Shown here: piece by piece, positions 32,950-44,000 of the stretch | Position numbering within the stretch: position 1 is the first letter of the stretch | Layout of the letters: each line of letters opens with the position of its first letter | DNA from: an uncultured Geobacter sp. | GTDB taxonomy: Bacteria > Desulfobacterota > Desulfuromonadia > Geobacterales > Geobacteraceae | Length of the DNA stretch: 60,305 bases | NCBI GenBank assembly: GCA_903925075.1 | Contig: CAIYDQ010000002.1 | Location: 1-60,305, forward strand | Direction of reading: 5' to 3' | Made by a program: the position numbers and the translations under genes | Notes under the pieces: generated by a model | What the model was told of the DNA's origin: nothing | Seen by the model: the letters and a program-made list of their open reading frames with translations, nothing else | Database searches by the model: none

Positions 32950-35437
32950 CCTGCGCTTCATCGGACGCCAGATAACCGGCGCCAAGCGCCAGTGTGTGGT
33001 CTTCGTCCTCTGCGTCGCCCTCTCCATGGTCACCCTGGTATCGCTGGGGAGCTTCAGCCGCAGCGTGCAGTCATCGCTATTGCGCGACGCCCGGGCGCTG
33101 CACGCAGCCGATCTGATCGTCCATGCCCATGCTCCCCTTCCGGCCCCGCTTCAGGGACGGATCGCCTCGCTCGCCGGCCAGGGCGAGCTGTTGAGCGCGC
33201 GCTATTGGGACTTCTATTCCGTGGTGCAAAAGGCCACGGGCGAGGGCACGCTCTTGTGCGACTTGAAGGTGGTGGAGCCGGGCTACCCTTTCTACGGCCA
33301 ACTGCTGCTCGCCTCCGGTCGCCCCTTCAGCCAAGTGCTGACGCCGGGGAGCCTGGTGGTCGAACAGGCGCTTTTGGACCGGTTGCGGTTGCGGGTCGGT
33401 GATGCGCTGCGGGTCGGCAACGCCACCCTCACCATCAAGGACGTGCTGCTGCAGGAGCCCGACCGTCCGGTGAACTTCTTCGCGCTGGGACCAAGGGTGT
33501 TCATTCCCGCGTCGGACCTGACCTCGCTGGGCCTGCTCGGCAGGGGTAGCCGCGCCGACTACGTAACGCTCATCAAAGTGGCGCATCCCGACCGACTCCA
33601 AGCGCTCTTGAGCGCCTTGCGCGGCGCGGCGGGCGACAGCCGCGTGCGGATCGAGAGCTACCGGAGCGCGGACTCGCGAGTGAAGCGTTTCTTCGACAAC
33701 CTGCTGTTCTTCTTGAACCTAAGCGGCATCTTCACCTTGCTGCTCGCCGGCTTCGGTATCCAGAGCACGCTTTTCGCCCTCCTCAAGGAACAGGAACGAA
33801 CCATCGCCGTCATGAAGGCCTTGGGCGCCAGGAGCCGTTTCATCATCGGCCATTTTCTGGCCGTCACCCTGGTCCTGGGGTTGCTCGGCACCTTGGCCGG
33901 CCTGTCGGCGAGCCTCGCTTTGCAGGGTTTGCTCCCCTGGCTTTTTCGCGGCTTGATCCCCGCCCGGGTGACGCTGGGAGTTTCCGGCTGGGCGGTAGCC
34001 GAGGCTGCGCTGATCGGTCTGCTGGTGGTGCTGCTTTTCACCGCCCTCCCCCTCTACCGCCTGAAAGAGGTGAAGCCGCGCGCGATCTTCGGCAAGGAGG
34101 AATCCGGCGGTTTTTGGAGCCGTTCCACCTGGGTCATCGCCGGCACCGGCGCCCTCTTTTTCCTCGCCATGGTACTGGTCAGGATCAAGGATCTGAAGAC
34201 CGGTTCCTATTTCGTGCTGGCGCTGGCGTTGCTCATCCTGGTCGCCTACCTCTTGGCGGTCGGCGTCCTGCGGTTCTTGAAGGGCCGTCAGCCCAAAAAT
34301 TTGCCGCTGCGACAGGCGCTCAAGGGGCTTTTTCGTCCGGCTAACGCCTCCCGGTCCATCGTGGTCACCCTCTCAGCGGCGCTGGCCGTGATCTTCGCCA
34401 TCACCCTGGTGGAAAGAAATCTCGACGCCTCCTTCATCGAGTCCTTTCCGCCCGGCGCCCCCAACGTCTTCTTCATCGACATCCAACCCGCACAAAAGGC
34501 CGCCTTCGCCGCCAGCCTCGCCGTCAAAGCCGACTATTATCCGATCGTGCGGGGCACGGTGAGCGCCGTCAACGGCCAGCCCGTCGATGCCGAAAAAGAA
34601 CGGGAGTCGCGCGGCGACAACCTGGCGCGGGAATTCAACCTCACCTACCGGCACGATCTGCTGGCCGACGAACGGATCGTTTCAGGGAAGACCCTGTTTC
34701 GGCGCGATTGGCCGCAGGAGCAGGTGTCTGTGCTGGACACCGTGGTGAAGATGCACAAGATGCAAGTAGGAGACTTCATCAGTTTTCGGGTTCAGGGAGT
34801 GCCGATCCGGGCGCGCATCGCCAGCGTGCGCACCCGCACAAGCAGCGGACTCGCCCCCTACTTTTATTTCGTATTTCCCGACTCCGTGCTCGCCGACGCC
34901 CCCCAGACCCTGTTTTGCGCCGCACGCATCGACAAGCGGCAGATCGGCGCCGTCCAGAACAGGATCGTGGCCGGTTTTCCCAATGTGAGCGTCATCGATC
35001 TGACCCAGACCATGACCTTGTTCGGGCAGATCATGGAGCGGCTCTCCACCATCGTGCGGTTTTTCACCTCCTTCAGCATTGCGGCCGGCGTGCTGATCGT
35101 CGTCAGTTCGGTATTTGCCACCCGTTATGCCCGATTGCAGGAGGCCGTTTATTTCACCATACTGGGAGCGCGCAGGCGTTTCGTCTTGGCCGTCTTCGCC
35201 GCTGAAAACCTGGTATTGGGGGCGGTGAGCGGCGTGATCGCCCTGGTCATCTCCCAGATCGGCAGTCTGGTTATCTGCCGACAGGGGCTCGACATGAGCT
35301 ATCGTGCCTACCCGGGCCAGAGCCTGCTGTTGGTGTTGGCGACCACCCTGCTTGTCGTCTGCGTCGGCATGGCCGCCTCCTTTTCCATTTTGCGGCAAAA
35401 GCCGGTCACCTTCCTACGAGAGCAAGCCGATGAGTAA
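32942..35437 (+). CDS. FtsX-like ABC permease (YbbP-like)
   Basis: An 831-aa inner-membrane permease with duplicated FtsX-type modules. Hydrophobic segments are seen near residues 18-38, a cluster at about 255-370 (IFTLLLAGFGIQSTLFALL, FLAVTLVLGLLGTLAGLSA), a middle set at about 400-445, another near 480 and a C-terminal cluster at about 700-815. Large periplasmic loops lie between them. This is the 10-TM layout of YbbP and not the 4-TM MacB type. The family couples ATP hydrolysis in the cytoplasm to work on periplasmic or lipid substrates. Confidence 0.9.
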   Translation: MLNLRFIGRQITGAKRQCVVFVLCVALSMVTLVSLGSFSRSVQSSLLRDARALHAADLIVHAHAPLPAPLQGRIASLAGQGELLSARYWDFYSVVQKATGEGTLLCDLKVVEPGYPFYGQLLLASGRPFSQVLTPGSLVVEQALLDRLRLRVGDALRVGNATLTIKDVLLQEPDRPVNFFALGPRVFIPASDLTSLGLLGRGSRADYVTLIKVAHPDRLQALLSALRGAAGDSRVRIESYRSADSRVKRFFDNLLFFLNLSGIFTLLLAGFGIQSTLFALLKEQERTIAVMKALGARSRFIIGHFLAVTLVLGLLGTLAGLSASLALQGLLPWLFRGLIPARVTLGVSGWAVAEAALIGLLVVLLFTALPLYRLKEVKPRAIFGKEESGGFWSRSTWVIAGTGALFFLAMVLVRIKDLKTGSYFVLALALLILVAYLLAVGVLRFLKGRQPKNLPLRQALKGLFRPANASRSIVVTLSAALAVIFAITLVERNLDASFIESFPPGAPNVFFIDIQPAQKAAFAASLAVKADYYPIVRGTVSAVNGQPVDAEKERESRGDNLAREFNLTYRHDLLADERIVSGKTLFRRDWPQEQVSVLDTVVKMHKMQVGDFISFRVQGVPIRARIASVRTRTSSGLAPYFYFVFPDSVLADAPQTLFCAARIDKRQIGAVQNRIVAGFPNVSVIDLTQTMTLFGQIMERLSTIVRFFTSFSIAAGVLIVVSSVFATRYARLQEAVYFTILGARRRFVLAVFAAENLVLGAVSGVIALVISQIGSLVICRQGLDMSYRAYPGQSLLLVLATTLLVVCVGMAASFSILRQKPVTFLREQADE

Positions 35438-35462
35438 GAGACAAGCTCCCCATGTTCAGTAG

Positions 35463-35498
35463 TCCCTTACTTCCCATCACTCCCATAATTCCCACAAC
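35463..35498. repeat. 9-bp-period TCCCATNAC-type tandem repeat
   Basis: Four consecutive 9-base units (TCCCTTACT, TCCCATCAC, TCCCATAAT, TCCCACAAC) lie between the permease stop and the esterase start. Their reverse complement is the GGGAGTAAT family that is found, in translated form, inside the pfaC linker at 50187-50258. Confidence 0.65.
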
Positions 35499-35517
35499 CA
35501 CCATGGAGCACCCTCCC

Positions 35518-36210
35518 ATGACCAAAACCACCCCCCTTTCCCGCCTCCTGCTCCCCCTGTTGGCCATCTCGCTTCTCGCCGGCTGCCAAAAAGAAAAAGA
35601 GCCGGCGGCGGAGCTTGCCGTCGCCCCCCCGGCCTACCAGGGCACCGTGGTCGCGGTCGGCGACAGCCTGACCGCCGGCTACGGCGTGCCGGAAGGCGAC
35701 GCCTACCCGGCCCGACTGGAAGCAAAGCTCAATCAGGCGGGATACCGCTGGCGCGTGGTCAACGCCGGCATCAGCGGCGAGACCAGCTCCGGCGCCCTCT
35801 CCCGCATCGACTGGATACTCAGGCTCAAGCCGGACATCGTCATCCTGGAGACCGGCGCCAACGACGGGCTGCGCGGCGTCGATCCGCAGTTGACGCGCCA
35901 AAACATCGACCGGATGGCGGCCGAACTGCAGGCGAAGGACGTGCTGGTCGTGCTGGCCGGTATGCAGATGATGAGAAACCTGGGCTCGGACTACGTCGAG
36001 CGATTTGCCGCCATCTATCCGGCCGTCGCCGAAAAGCGCCATCTCATCCTGATACCGTTTTTTCTGGCGAACGTGGCCGGCGACGCCGCTCTCAATCAAG
36101 CCGACGGCATCCATCCGCTGGCGCAAGGCTACCGGATCGTCGTCGAGACCGTCTATCCCTACCTGATCCAGGCGATCAAGCGGAAAACCGCCGGCAAACA
36201 GGGACGCTAG
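35518..36210 (+). CDS. SGNH/GDSL esterase lipoprotein (TesA-like)
   Basis: A 230-aa lysophospholipase/thioesterase-type hydrolase with a lipoprotein signal (LLAISLLAGC, lipobox Cys23), so it is expected to be membrane-anchored and periplasmic. Block I is VVAVGDSLTAGYG with nucleophile Ser50; the Gly/Asn oxyanion residues lie in NAGISGE and ETGANDGL; block V is DGIHPLAQG with the catalytic Asp and His. The ATG at 35518 is chosen because it places the lipobox correctly; two upstream ATGs would add a repeat-derived leader. Its location next to a YbbA/YbbP exporter matches E. coli tesA. It ends 220 bases before pfaD. Confidence 0.87.
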   Translation: MTKTTPLSRLLLPLLAISLLAGCQKEKEPAAELAVAPPAYQGTVVAVGDSLTAGYGVPEGDAYPARLEAKLNQAGYRWRVVNAGISGETSSGALSRIDWILRLKPDIVILETGANDGLRGVDPQLTRQNIDRMAAELQAKDVLVVLAGMQMMRNLGSDYVERFAAIYPAVAEKRHLILIPFFLANVAGDAALNQADGIHPLAQGYRIVVETVYPYLIQAIKRKTAGKQGR

Positions 36211-36296
36211 CGCGCGCCCATCTCTCAAAACGTCGCCGCAACCTGCGTCTTCACTTGCCTTTTTAGCGGATTTAATGTAGAGATGGTCTGTTAAAG

Positions 36297-36346
36297 TGGT
36301 GGATGGCGATAAACCGCTGTTTGGGATTTCACTCCCGCCTCCACCA
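36297..36346 (+). promoter_or_regulatory. Imperfect hairpin in the pfa-ole leader region
   Basis: TGGTGGA-T-GGCG (36297-36308) pairs with CGCC-TCCACCA (36336-36346), 11 bp with one bulged T and a 27-base loop, ending about 85 bases before the pfaD start. A possible promoter lies just upstream (TTGCCT at 36255-36260, 17 bases, TAGAGA at 36278-36283), though its -10 is poor. If that promoter is used, this hairpin would be in the 5' leader of the whole 22-kb operon. It could equally be an operator. Confidence 0.3.
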
Positions 36347-36430
36347 TAACCTCACGCCTTGTCCTTCTGCTGCAGCACACCCTAGGCCATCGCAATCCCT
36401 GCACATCCGTTGGCAACAGGAGAAGTCCGT

Positions 36431-38095
36431 TTGAAGCAATTTTCATCCTTCGGCGAGATGACCGTTGATCCTGAAAGACACGAAGGCCTCGGCTCCCGGT
36501 CCGCTTCCGCAGGCGCTGCGGCCCTTGACGCGGAAGGCTTGGCGGAGGCGCTAGCCTGCGTGCGCCGCCCCTTGTACCTCGCGCACAGAGACGGCCAGCT
36601 CTTCCCGCTCCCAAGCGGCGCCGCCCTGCCGGAAGCGGCGTGCGCCGAAGGGCTCCCCGGCACCTGCTTCGTTCCCTCCTGCCTGCCGGAAAACCTCGGC
36701 GACAGCTCCTTTTGCCGGGATCTCGGCATCCGCTTTCCCTACCTTGGCGGCTCGATGGCCAAGGGGATCAGTTCGGCGGCCATGGCCGAGGAACTGGGAA
36801 AGGCCGGCATGCTCGGCTTTTTCGGCGCGGCCGGACTGCCGCTCTCCCAAGTCGAGGCCGCCGCCGACCGGCTCGCCGCCTCCCTGGGCGACGCACCCTA
36901 CGGCTTCAACCTGATCCACTCCCCCCATGAGCCCGACCTGGAAAGAGAGCTTGCCGAGCTTTACATCCGAAAGGGGGTGCGCATCGTCGAGGCCTCCGCC
37001 TTTCTGGCGCTCACGCTCCCCCTGGTCCGCTACCGGTTGCACGGCATCAGGCGCGCCCCCGACGGCGAGATCGTCACCCCCAACCGGATCATCGCCAAGG
37101 TGTCGCGCGAAGAGCTGGCCGCCAAATTCTTCGCGCCCGCTCCCGAAAAACTGTTGCGCGAGCTGGTGGCAAACGGCTCGCTCAGCGCCGAGCAGGCGGA
37201 ACTGGCGGCCCTGGTCCCCCTGGCCCAGGACGTGACGGCCGAGGCCGACTCGGGAGGTCACACCGACAACCGCCCTGCCCTCGCCCTCTTTCCGACCATC
37301 AATGCGCTGGCCGCCAAGCTTGAGCGCCAGTACGGCTACCGGCATCGGCTGCGGGTAGGGCTCGCGGGCGGCATCTCCACGCCGGCCTCCGCCCTCGCCG
37401 CCTTCGCCATGGGTGCCGCCTACATCATGACCGGCTCGGTCAATCAGTCCTGCTGCGAATCCGGTACCTCGGAGGCGGTGCGCGCCCTCTTGGCCGGCAC
37501 CCGCCAAGCCGACGTCACCATGGCGCCGGCCGCCGACATGTTCGAGATGGGCGTCACCGTGCAGGTGCTGAAGCGCGGCACCATGTTCCCGATGCGCGCC
37601 GCGAAGCTCTACGAGCTCTACCGCGCCCACAAGAGCCTGGAGGAGATCCCGGTGGCCGAGCGCGACAAGCTGGAAAAAACCATGTTCCAGGCGCCGATCG
37701 AGGAGATCTGGCGCGACACCCGCGCCTACTTCCTGCAGCGCGACCCCGCCCAGGTGGAGCGCAGCGAGCGCGACCCCAAGCACCGGATGGCGCTGGTTTT
37801 CCGCTGGTACCTCGGGCAAGCCGCCCATTGGGCCAAGGAGGGCGAGGAGAGCCGCCGCATGGACTACCAGGTCTGGTGCGGGCCCTCCATGGGCGCCTTC
37901 AACGAATGGGTCGCCGGCTCCTTTCTGGAGGCCCCGCAGAACCGCCAAGTGGTCACGGTGGCCCTGAACATCCTGCACGGCGCGGCGCAGTACCAGCGCG
38001 CCAATTTCCTGCGCAGCCAGGGGATCACCCTGTCGCAGGATCAAGTCGCCTCCCAACCGCTCGAAATCGCCCACATCAAGGAGTACCTTCGTTGA
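36431..38095 (+). CDS. pfaD: PfaD-type enoyl reductase (FMN, 2-nitropropane dioxygenase-like)
   Basis: A 554-aa trans-acting enoyl reductase of PUFA synthases, related to the PksE/PfaD group of FMN TIM-barrel proteins. LGIRFPYLGGSMAKGISS opens the barrel; GMLGFFGAAGLP, PYGFNLIHSP and VTPNRIIAKVSRE follow. VTAEADSGGHTDNRP is the diagnostic motif, with the catalytic His region. It reduces selected double bonds of the ACP-bound chain. No ATG fits: TTG 36431 is chosen because AGGAG lies 8 bases before it (an in-frame TTG at 36410 has none). The stop overlaps the next gene's start. The order pfaD-pfaA-pfaC equals that in myxobacteria (pfa1-pfa2-pfa3). Confidence 0.93.
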   Translation: MKQFSSFGEMTVDPERHEGLGSRSASAGAAALDAEGLAEALACVRRPLYLAHRDGQLFPLPSGAALPEAACAEGLPGTCFVPSCLPENLGDSSFCRDLGIRFPYLGGSMAKGISSAAMAEELGKAGMLGFFGAAGLPLSQVEAAADRLAASLGDAPYGFNLIHSPHEPDLERELAELYIRKGVRIVEASAFLALTLPLVRYRLHGIRRAPDGEIVTPNRIIAKVSREELAAKFFAPAPEKLLRELVANGSLSAEQAELAALVPLAQDVTAEADSGGHTDNRPALALFPTINALAAKLERQYGYRHRLRVGLAGGISTPASALAAFAMGAAYIMTGSVNQSCCESGTSEAVRALLAGTRQADVTMAPAADMFEMGVTVQVLKRGTMFPMRAAKLYELYRAHKSLEEIPVAERDKLEKTMFQAPIEEIWRDTRAYFLQRDPAQVERSERDPKHRMALVFRWYLGQAAHWAKEGEESRRMDYQVWCGPSMGAFNEWVAGSFLEAPQNRQVVTVALNILHGAAQYQRANFLRSQGITLSQDQVASQPLEIAHIKEYLR

Positions 38096-41000
38096 GAAAT
38101 GACGATAAAACCCCCACCACCTCCGGCAACGGCATGCAATTAGCGATCGTCGGCATCGGCTGCCTTTTCCCGCAGGCGAACGACCAGCAAGCCTATTGGG
38201 CCAACATCATGGAAGGGGTCGACGCCATCACCGAGGTGCCCGCTTCGCATTGGCCGGTTGACGAGTACTACGACCAGGATCAGAAGAGTCCCGACCGCAC
38301 CTACGGCCGCCGCGGCGGTTTCATTTCCCCGGTCGATTTCAACCCGATGGAATTCAACATCCCGCCCAACGTCCTGGAGGCGATCGACACCTCGCAGCTC
38401 CTGGGATTGGTGGCCGCAGGCCAGGCGCTGAAGGACGCCGGTTACGGCCCGGAGCGCAGCTTCGACAAGAGCCGCGCCAGCGTCATCCTGGGGGTCACCG
38501 GCACGCTGGAACTGGTGATCCCGCTCGGCGCGCGCCTGGGGCACCCGATCTGGCGCTCGGCCTTGAAGGACGCCGGGGTCGACGACGCGGTCGCCAAAGA
38601 CGTGGTGGAGCGGATCTCGGATGCTTATGTGCCCTGGCAGGAGAACTCCTTTCCCGGGCTTTTGGGCAACGTGGTGGCCGGCAGGATCAGCAAGCACTAC
38701 GATCTGGGCGGCACCAACTGCGTGGTGGACGCCGCCTGCGCCAGCTCGCTGAGCGCGCTGCACCTGGCCTCGATGGAGTTGGCCTCCGGCAAATCGGACA
38801 TCGTGGTCACCGGCGGCATCGATACCTTCAACGACATCTTCATGTACATGTGCTTCAGCAAGACCCCGGCGCTCTCCCCCACCGGCAACGCCATGCCGTT
38901 CGACGCAAACGCCGACGGCACCATCCTCGGCGAGGGGCTGGGGATCGTGGTGCTGAAGCGCTTGGCCGACGCCGAGCGGGACGGCGACCGGATCTACGCA
39001 GTGATCCGCGGGCTGGGCTCTTCCAGCGACGGCAAAGGCGACGCCATCTACGCGCCCAGCGCCAAAGGGCAGAAGAAGGCGCTCAGAAACGCCTACGAAA
39101 ACGCCGGCGTCACCCCCCGGAGCATCGGGCTTTTGGAGGCACACGGCACCGGCACCAGGGTGGGCGACGCGGTCGAAGTCAGCGCGCTGCGCGAGGTGTA
39201 CGGCGACGCCCAGAATCCGTGGTGCTGCCTGGGGTCGGTCAAGTCACAGATCGGCCACGCCAAGGCCGCCGCCGGCGCCGCCGGTCTGATCAAGGCCGCG
39301 CTGGCGCTGCATCACAAGGTGATACCGCCGACCATCAAGGTGCAAAACCCGCAAAAGGAGATCGTCTCCGGCGCGACCCCTTTCTACCTTGCTACCGAAA
39401 AGCGTCCCTGGTTCCCGCGGGCCGGCATGCCGCGGCGCGCCGGGGTGAGCGCCTTCGGCTTTGGCGGCTCCAATTTCCATGTGGTCCTGGAGGAGTATCG
39501 CTCCGCGAAGCAGCAGGCCGACTGGGACGGCAACGTCCAAATCCTCCCCTTCTCCGGCGCGGATGCCGCGGCCCTCGCCTCGTCCTTGGGCACGGTCCCG
39601 TTCGACGGCGCCTGGGGCGCGCTGCGCGATCTGGCCGCCGTCTCGCGGGAGAAGTTCGATCCGCTGGCCTCCTGCCGCCTGGCCCTGGTGGTCGAGCGCG
39701 ACAAGACCAACCTGGCCGGGATGCTGAAAAACGCCCGCGCCATGCTGGCAAAGCAGCCCAACGCCTCCTGGCAGACCCCGGACGGCGCTTATTTCGCCTG
39801 CGGCGGCAGCGCCGGCCGGTTGGGGATGCTCTTCCCGGGGCAGGGTTCCCAGTACACCGGCATGCTCAACGACCTCGCCTGCCGGTTCCCGCAGCTTTTG
39901 GAGAGCATCGCCGCCGCCAACGACGGTTTCGCCTCTCCGGACGGCAAACTTCTCTCCGACCTGATCTTTCCCGCCTCGGCCTTCGACGCCGAGACGCGCG
40001 CCAGCCAGGACCAGGCGCTGCGCGCCACCCAGGCGGCGCAGCCGGCCATCGGCGCGGCAAGTCTCGGAGCGCTGCGCCTGCTGCAGTCGTTCGGCGTGTC
40101 GCCGAGCGCCGTTGCCGGCCACAGCTACGGCGAGCTCACCGCCCTTTGCGCCGCCGGCTGCCTTCAAGAGAGCGAGTTGCACAGCCTGTCGCGCCTGCGC
40201 GGACGCCTGATGGGCGACGGCAGCGGCGACAAGGGGAGCATGCTGGCCGTCTCGGCGCCGCTGGCAAAGATCGCCGAGGTCATCACCCAGGAGAAGCTCG
40301 ACCTGGTGATCGCCAACCGCAACGCGCCGTCGCAGGCCGTTCTTTCCGGCGGCTCCGCCGAGATCGCCCGAGCTAAAGCGCTCTTCTCCTCCCGCGGGCT
40401 CGCCTGCAAAGAGCTCCCGGTAGCCGCCGCCTTTCACAGCTCGCTGGTTGCGGACGCGGCGGTCCCTTTCCTGGCGGCCCTCGACAAAATCGAAATGCGG
40501 CAGGCGCAGCTCCCGGTGTACGCCAACACCACGGCGGACGTCTATCCGGCGGAGCCGGCTGCGGCCAGGGCGCTGCTGGCGGGCCAACTCGCCAAGCCGG
40601 TGGAGTTCGTGGCTGAGATCGAGGCCATGTACGCGGCCGGGGTAACCCAGTTCGTCGAGGTCGGTCCCGGCAACAGGCTGACCGGATTGGTGCAGGCGAT
40701 CCTGGGCGAGCGCGCCCATTCGGCCATCGCTTTGGACGCCTCTTCGGGAAAGCGCTCCGGCGTGGCCGATTTAGCGCGCACCCTGGCGCAACTGGCCGTG
40801 GCCGGGCACGGCGTCAAGCTTTCCGCCTGGGACGAGGGGCATCGACCTGCCATCGCCACCGGCAAAAAGCCGGGCATGACCATCCCGCTTTGCGGCGCCA
40901 ACTACCAGAAGCCCAAAACGAAAAAGCCGCCCGTTCAGCCTTCGCGAACCGCGGTCGTCGCGGCGCCGGTCCGGCAGGCAGTGCTGACCGCGCCGGTGCC

Positions 41001-44000
41001 GGCGCCTGCCCCCGAAGTGGCCGCGACCGCCGTCACCGCACCGATGGTCGGGGCTGTCGCTTCCAGGCCGCAGCAGATGCAGGCGGTGTCCAGCGCACCC
41101 CGGTCCGCAACGCAAGCAGCCTTGAGCGAGTCGCTGCGCGCCACCCGCGAGAGCATGGCCATGCTGCAAAAGATGCAGGAGGACACGGCCCAGTTGCACC
41201 GCCGTTTCCTGGAAAGCCAGGAGACCGCCGCCAGGACCTTCCAGACGCTCTTGGAGCAACAGCAGCAGATGATCGGCAGTGCCGCCTCGGCGCCGGTCTA
41301 CTACGCGGCGCCCGCGCCTGCGGCGGTGCGACCGGCGGTGCCTGAGCCCGCAGTGCAACAGCCTGCGCCAGTGGCAGTGCAACAGTCGGTGCCAGTGGCA
41401 GTGCAACAGTCGGTGGCAGTCGCAGTGCAACAGTCGGTGGCAGTCGCAGTCGCAGCGGTCCCCCCGGCGGCAGCCGCGCCCACCAGTCAGACCAGTCAGA
41501 CCAGTCAGACCAGTCAGACCAGTCAGACCAGTCAGACCAGTCAGACCAGTCAGACCAGTCAGACCAGTCAGACCAGCGCCGAGCGCATCACCCAGACGCT
41601 GCTTGTCGTGGTGAGCGAGAAAACCGGCTATCCGATCGAGATGCTGGAACTGGATATGGGCATGGACTCCGACTTGGGGATCGACTCCATCAAGCGGGTC
41701 GAGATCCTTTCCACACTCCAGGAGCGGCTCCCCGGTACGCCCGCCATAGGTCCCGAACACCTGGGCACACTGCGCACACTGGGCGAGATCGCCGCGCACC
41801 TCTCGGCCGGCGTCGCCGCCAGCCCCGCCTCGACTTCTATCGCTGCAGTCGCAGCTGCGCCCCAGACTCAGACCAGTCAGACCAGTCAGACCAGTCAGAC
41901 CAGTCAGACCAGTCAGACCAGTCAGACCAGTCAGACCAGCGCCGAGCGCGTCATTGCGACGCTGCTCGCCGTGGTGAGCGAGAAAACCGGCTATCCCATC
42001 GAAATGCTCGAACTGGACATGGGCATGGATTCCGATCTCGGCATCGATTCCATCAAGCGAGTCGAGATCCTCTCCACGCTCCAGGAGCGGCTTCCCGGCA
42101 CGCCGGCCATCGGCCCCGAGCACCTGGGCACCCTGCGCACGCTGGGCGAGATCGCCGACCACCTCGCGGCCGTGCCCCAGGCTCAGACCAGTCAGACTAG
42201 TCAGACCAGTCAGACCAGCGCCGAGCGCGTCACTGCCGCGCTCCTTGCCGTAGTCAGCGAGAAAACCGGCTATCCCATCGAAATGCTGGAACTGGACATG
42301 GGCATGGATTCCGATCTCGGCATCGACTCGATCAAACGGGTCGAGATCCTATCCACGCTCCAGGAGAGACTCCCCGGCACGCCCGCCATCGGTCCCGAGC
42401 ACCTGGGCACCCTGCGGACGCTGGGGGAGATCGCCGCCCACCTCTCGGCCGGCGCCGCTCCCCGCGCCCTGCCGTCTACCGCAGCCGCCGCCCCGATTCA
42501 GGCCGCCCAAGCCAGCTCCGGTGCCGACATCACCGCCGTGTTGCTGGAAGTGGTGAGCGAGAAGACGGGATACCCGGTGGAGATGCTGGAACTCGAAATG
42601 AGCATGGACGCGGATCTCGGCATCGACTCCATCAAGCGGGTCGAAATCCTCTCCGCGCTCCAGGAAAGGCTTCCCGGCACTAAAGCCATAGGCCCCGAGC
42701 ATCTCGGCACGCTGCATACCTTGGGCGAGATAGCCAGCCATTTGGGCGCTTCGCCGGCCGCCGCTGCAACCGTGCCCCTTGCCGCCGCCGTCTCCGCGCC
42801 TGCGGCAACCGTTGCCGTCTCCGCCGCAGCCCCGCAAACGACCGCTCTCGACATAGCGGGCGAGCTGCTTGCCGTGGTGAGCGAGAAGACCGGCTACCCC
42901 GTGGAAATGCTGGAAATGGAAATGGGCATGGATTCCGATCTGGGCATCGACTCCATCAAGCGCGTCGAAATCCTCTCCACCCTCCAGGAGCGGCTCCCCG
43001 CCTGCCCGACCATCGGACCCGAGCATCTGGGGACGTTGCGCACCCTGGGCGACATCGCCGGGTTCCTGGCCGGCTCCGGGCAGCAGCCGCCGGTCGCCGG
43101 CGGCCAATCGCCGGAGCAGGCATCCCCTCCCCCGGCGGCATCGCAGGCCGATCCGGCAACGACCGCGCCGCCGGCAATCGAGCGCAGCGGCATCGTGCCG
43201 GTGCTGATCGACAAGGAGGACGACTCCGAGGCGATCGTGCTGGCCAACGACGGCGAAATCTGGGTTACCGACGACGACTCCCCTTTCACCGCTGAACTTT
43301 GCGGCATACTCCTCGACCACGGCTGCACCGTTCGCAAGGTGGACGCCGCGGAGGCCCACCAGATCGTTCCCACCGGCAAGCTCTCCGGCTTGGTGATCTG
43401 CGCGCCGGTCGCCGGCACCGACGACCTGTTCCTGGAAAACGCCTTCCAACTGCTGAAAAACGCCGCCGCAGCGCTTGGCCAAGCCGGCAGGGAAGACGGC
43501 GCCGTCTGCGTGACCGTTTCCCGGCTGGACGGGGCCTTCGGATTAGCCTCCGGCTCCGCCCTCAAGGACCCGCTCTCGGGAGGACTTGCCGGCCTCGCCA
43601 AGACCGCGGCCCGCGAGTGGCCCGAGGTGGCGTGCAAGGCGATCGACCTGGGAGATTTCCCGCATGCAGCAGCGGCCGCCAGCGCCGTGGCCATGGAAAT
43701 GCTGCGCCGCGGGCCGGTCGAGGTCGGCCTCACCCCCGCCGGGCGTTACGCGTTGAGCCTCACGCCGCTTCCCGCCTCCCCCGCGCCTGTCGAACCGGCC
43801 GTCAACCAGGGAGAAGTGGTGGTCATCACCGGCGGCGGACGCGGAGTTACCGCTGCCGCGGCCTTGGCGCTCGCCGAGCAGTATCGTCCCTTCCTGGTCC
43901 TGCTCGGGCGCAGCCCCGAACCGCTTGAGGAGCCGGCCTGGCTTAGCTCGTTGAGCGAAGAAAGCGACCTCAAGCGCGCCATCATGCAAAATTCGGTCGG

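Noticed and set aside
36284..36300. FadR-like operator in front of pfaD (TGGTCTGTTA)
   Set aside because: Only one half resembles the E. coli FadR site; the second half does not match.
37828..38091. Upstream extension of the PfaA frame into pfaD
   Set aside because: It would overlap the pfaD C-terminus by 264 bases; TTG 38092 with a good ribosome site at the pfaD stop is far more likely.
41482..42213. Tandem repeats considered as a CRISPR array
   Set aside because: Units are 9 bases and contiguous without spacers, inside an open coding frame; no cas genes are present.
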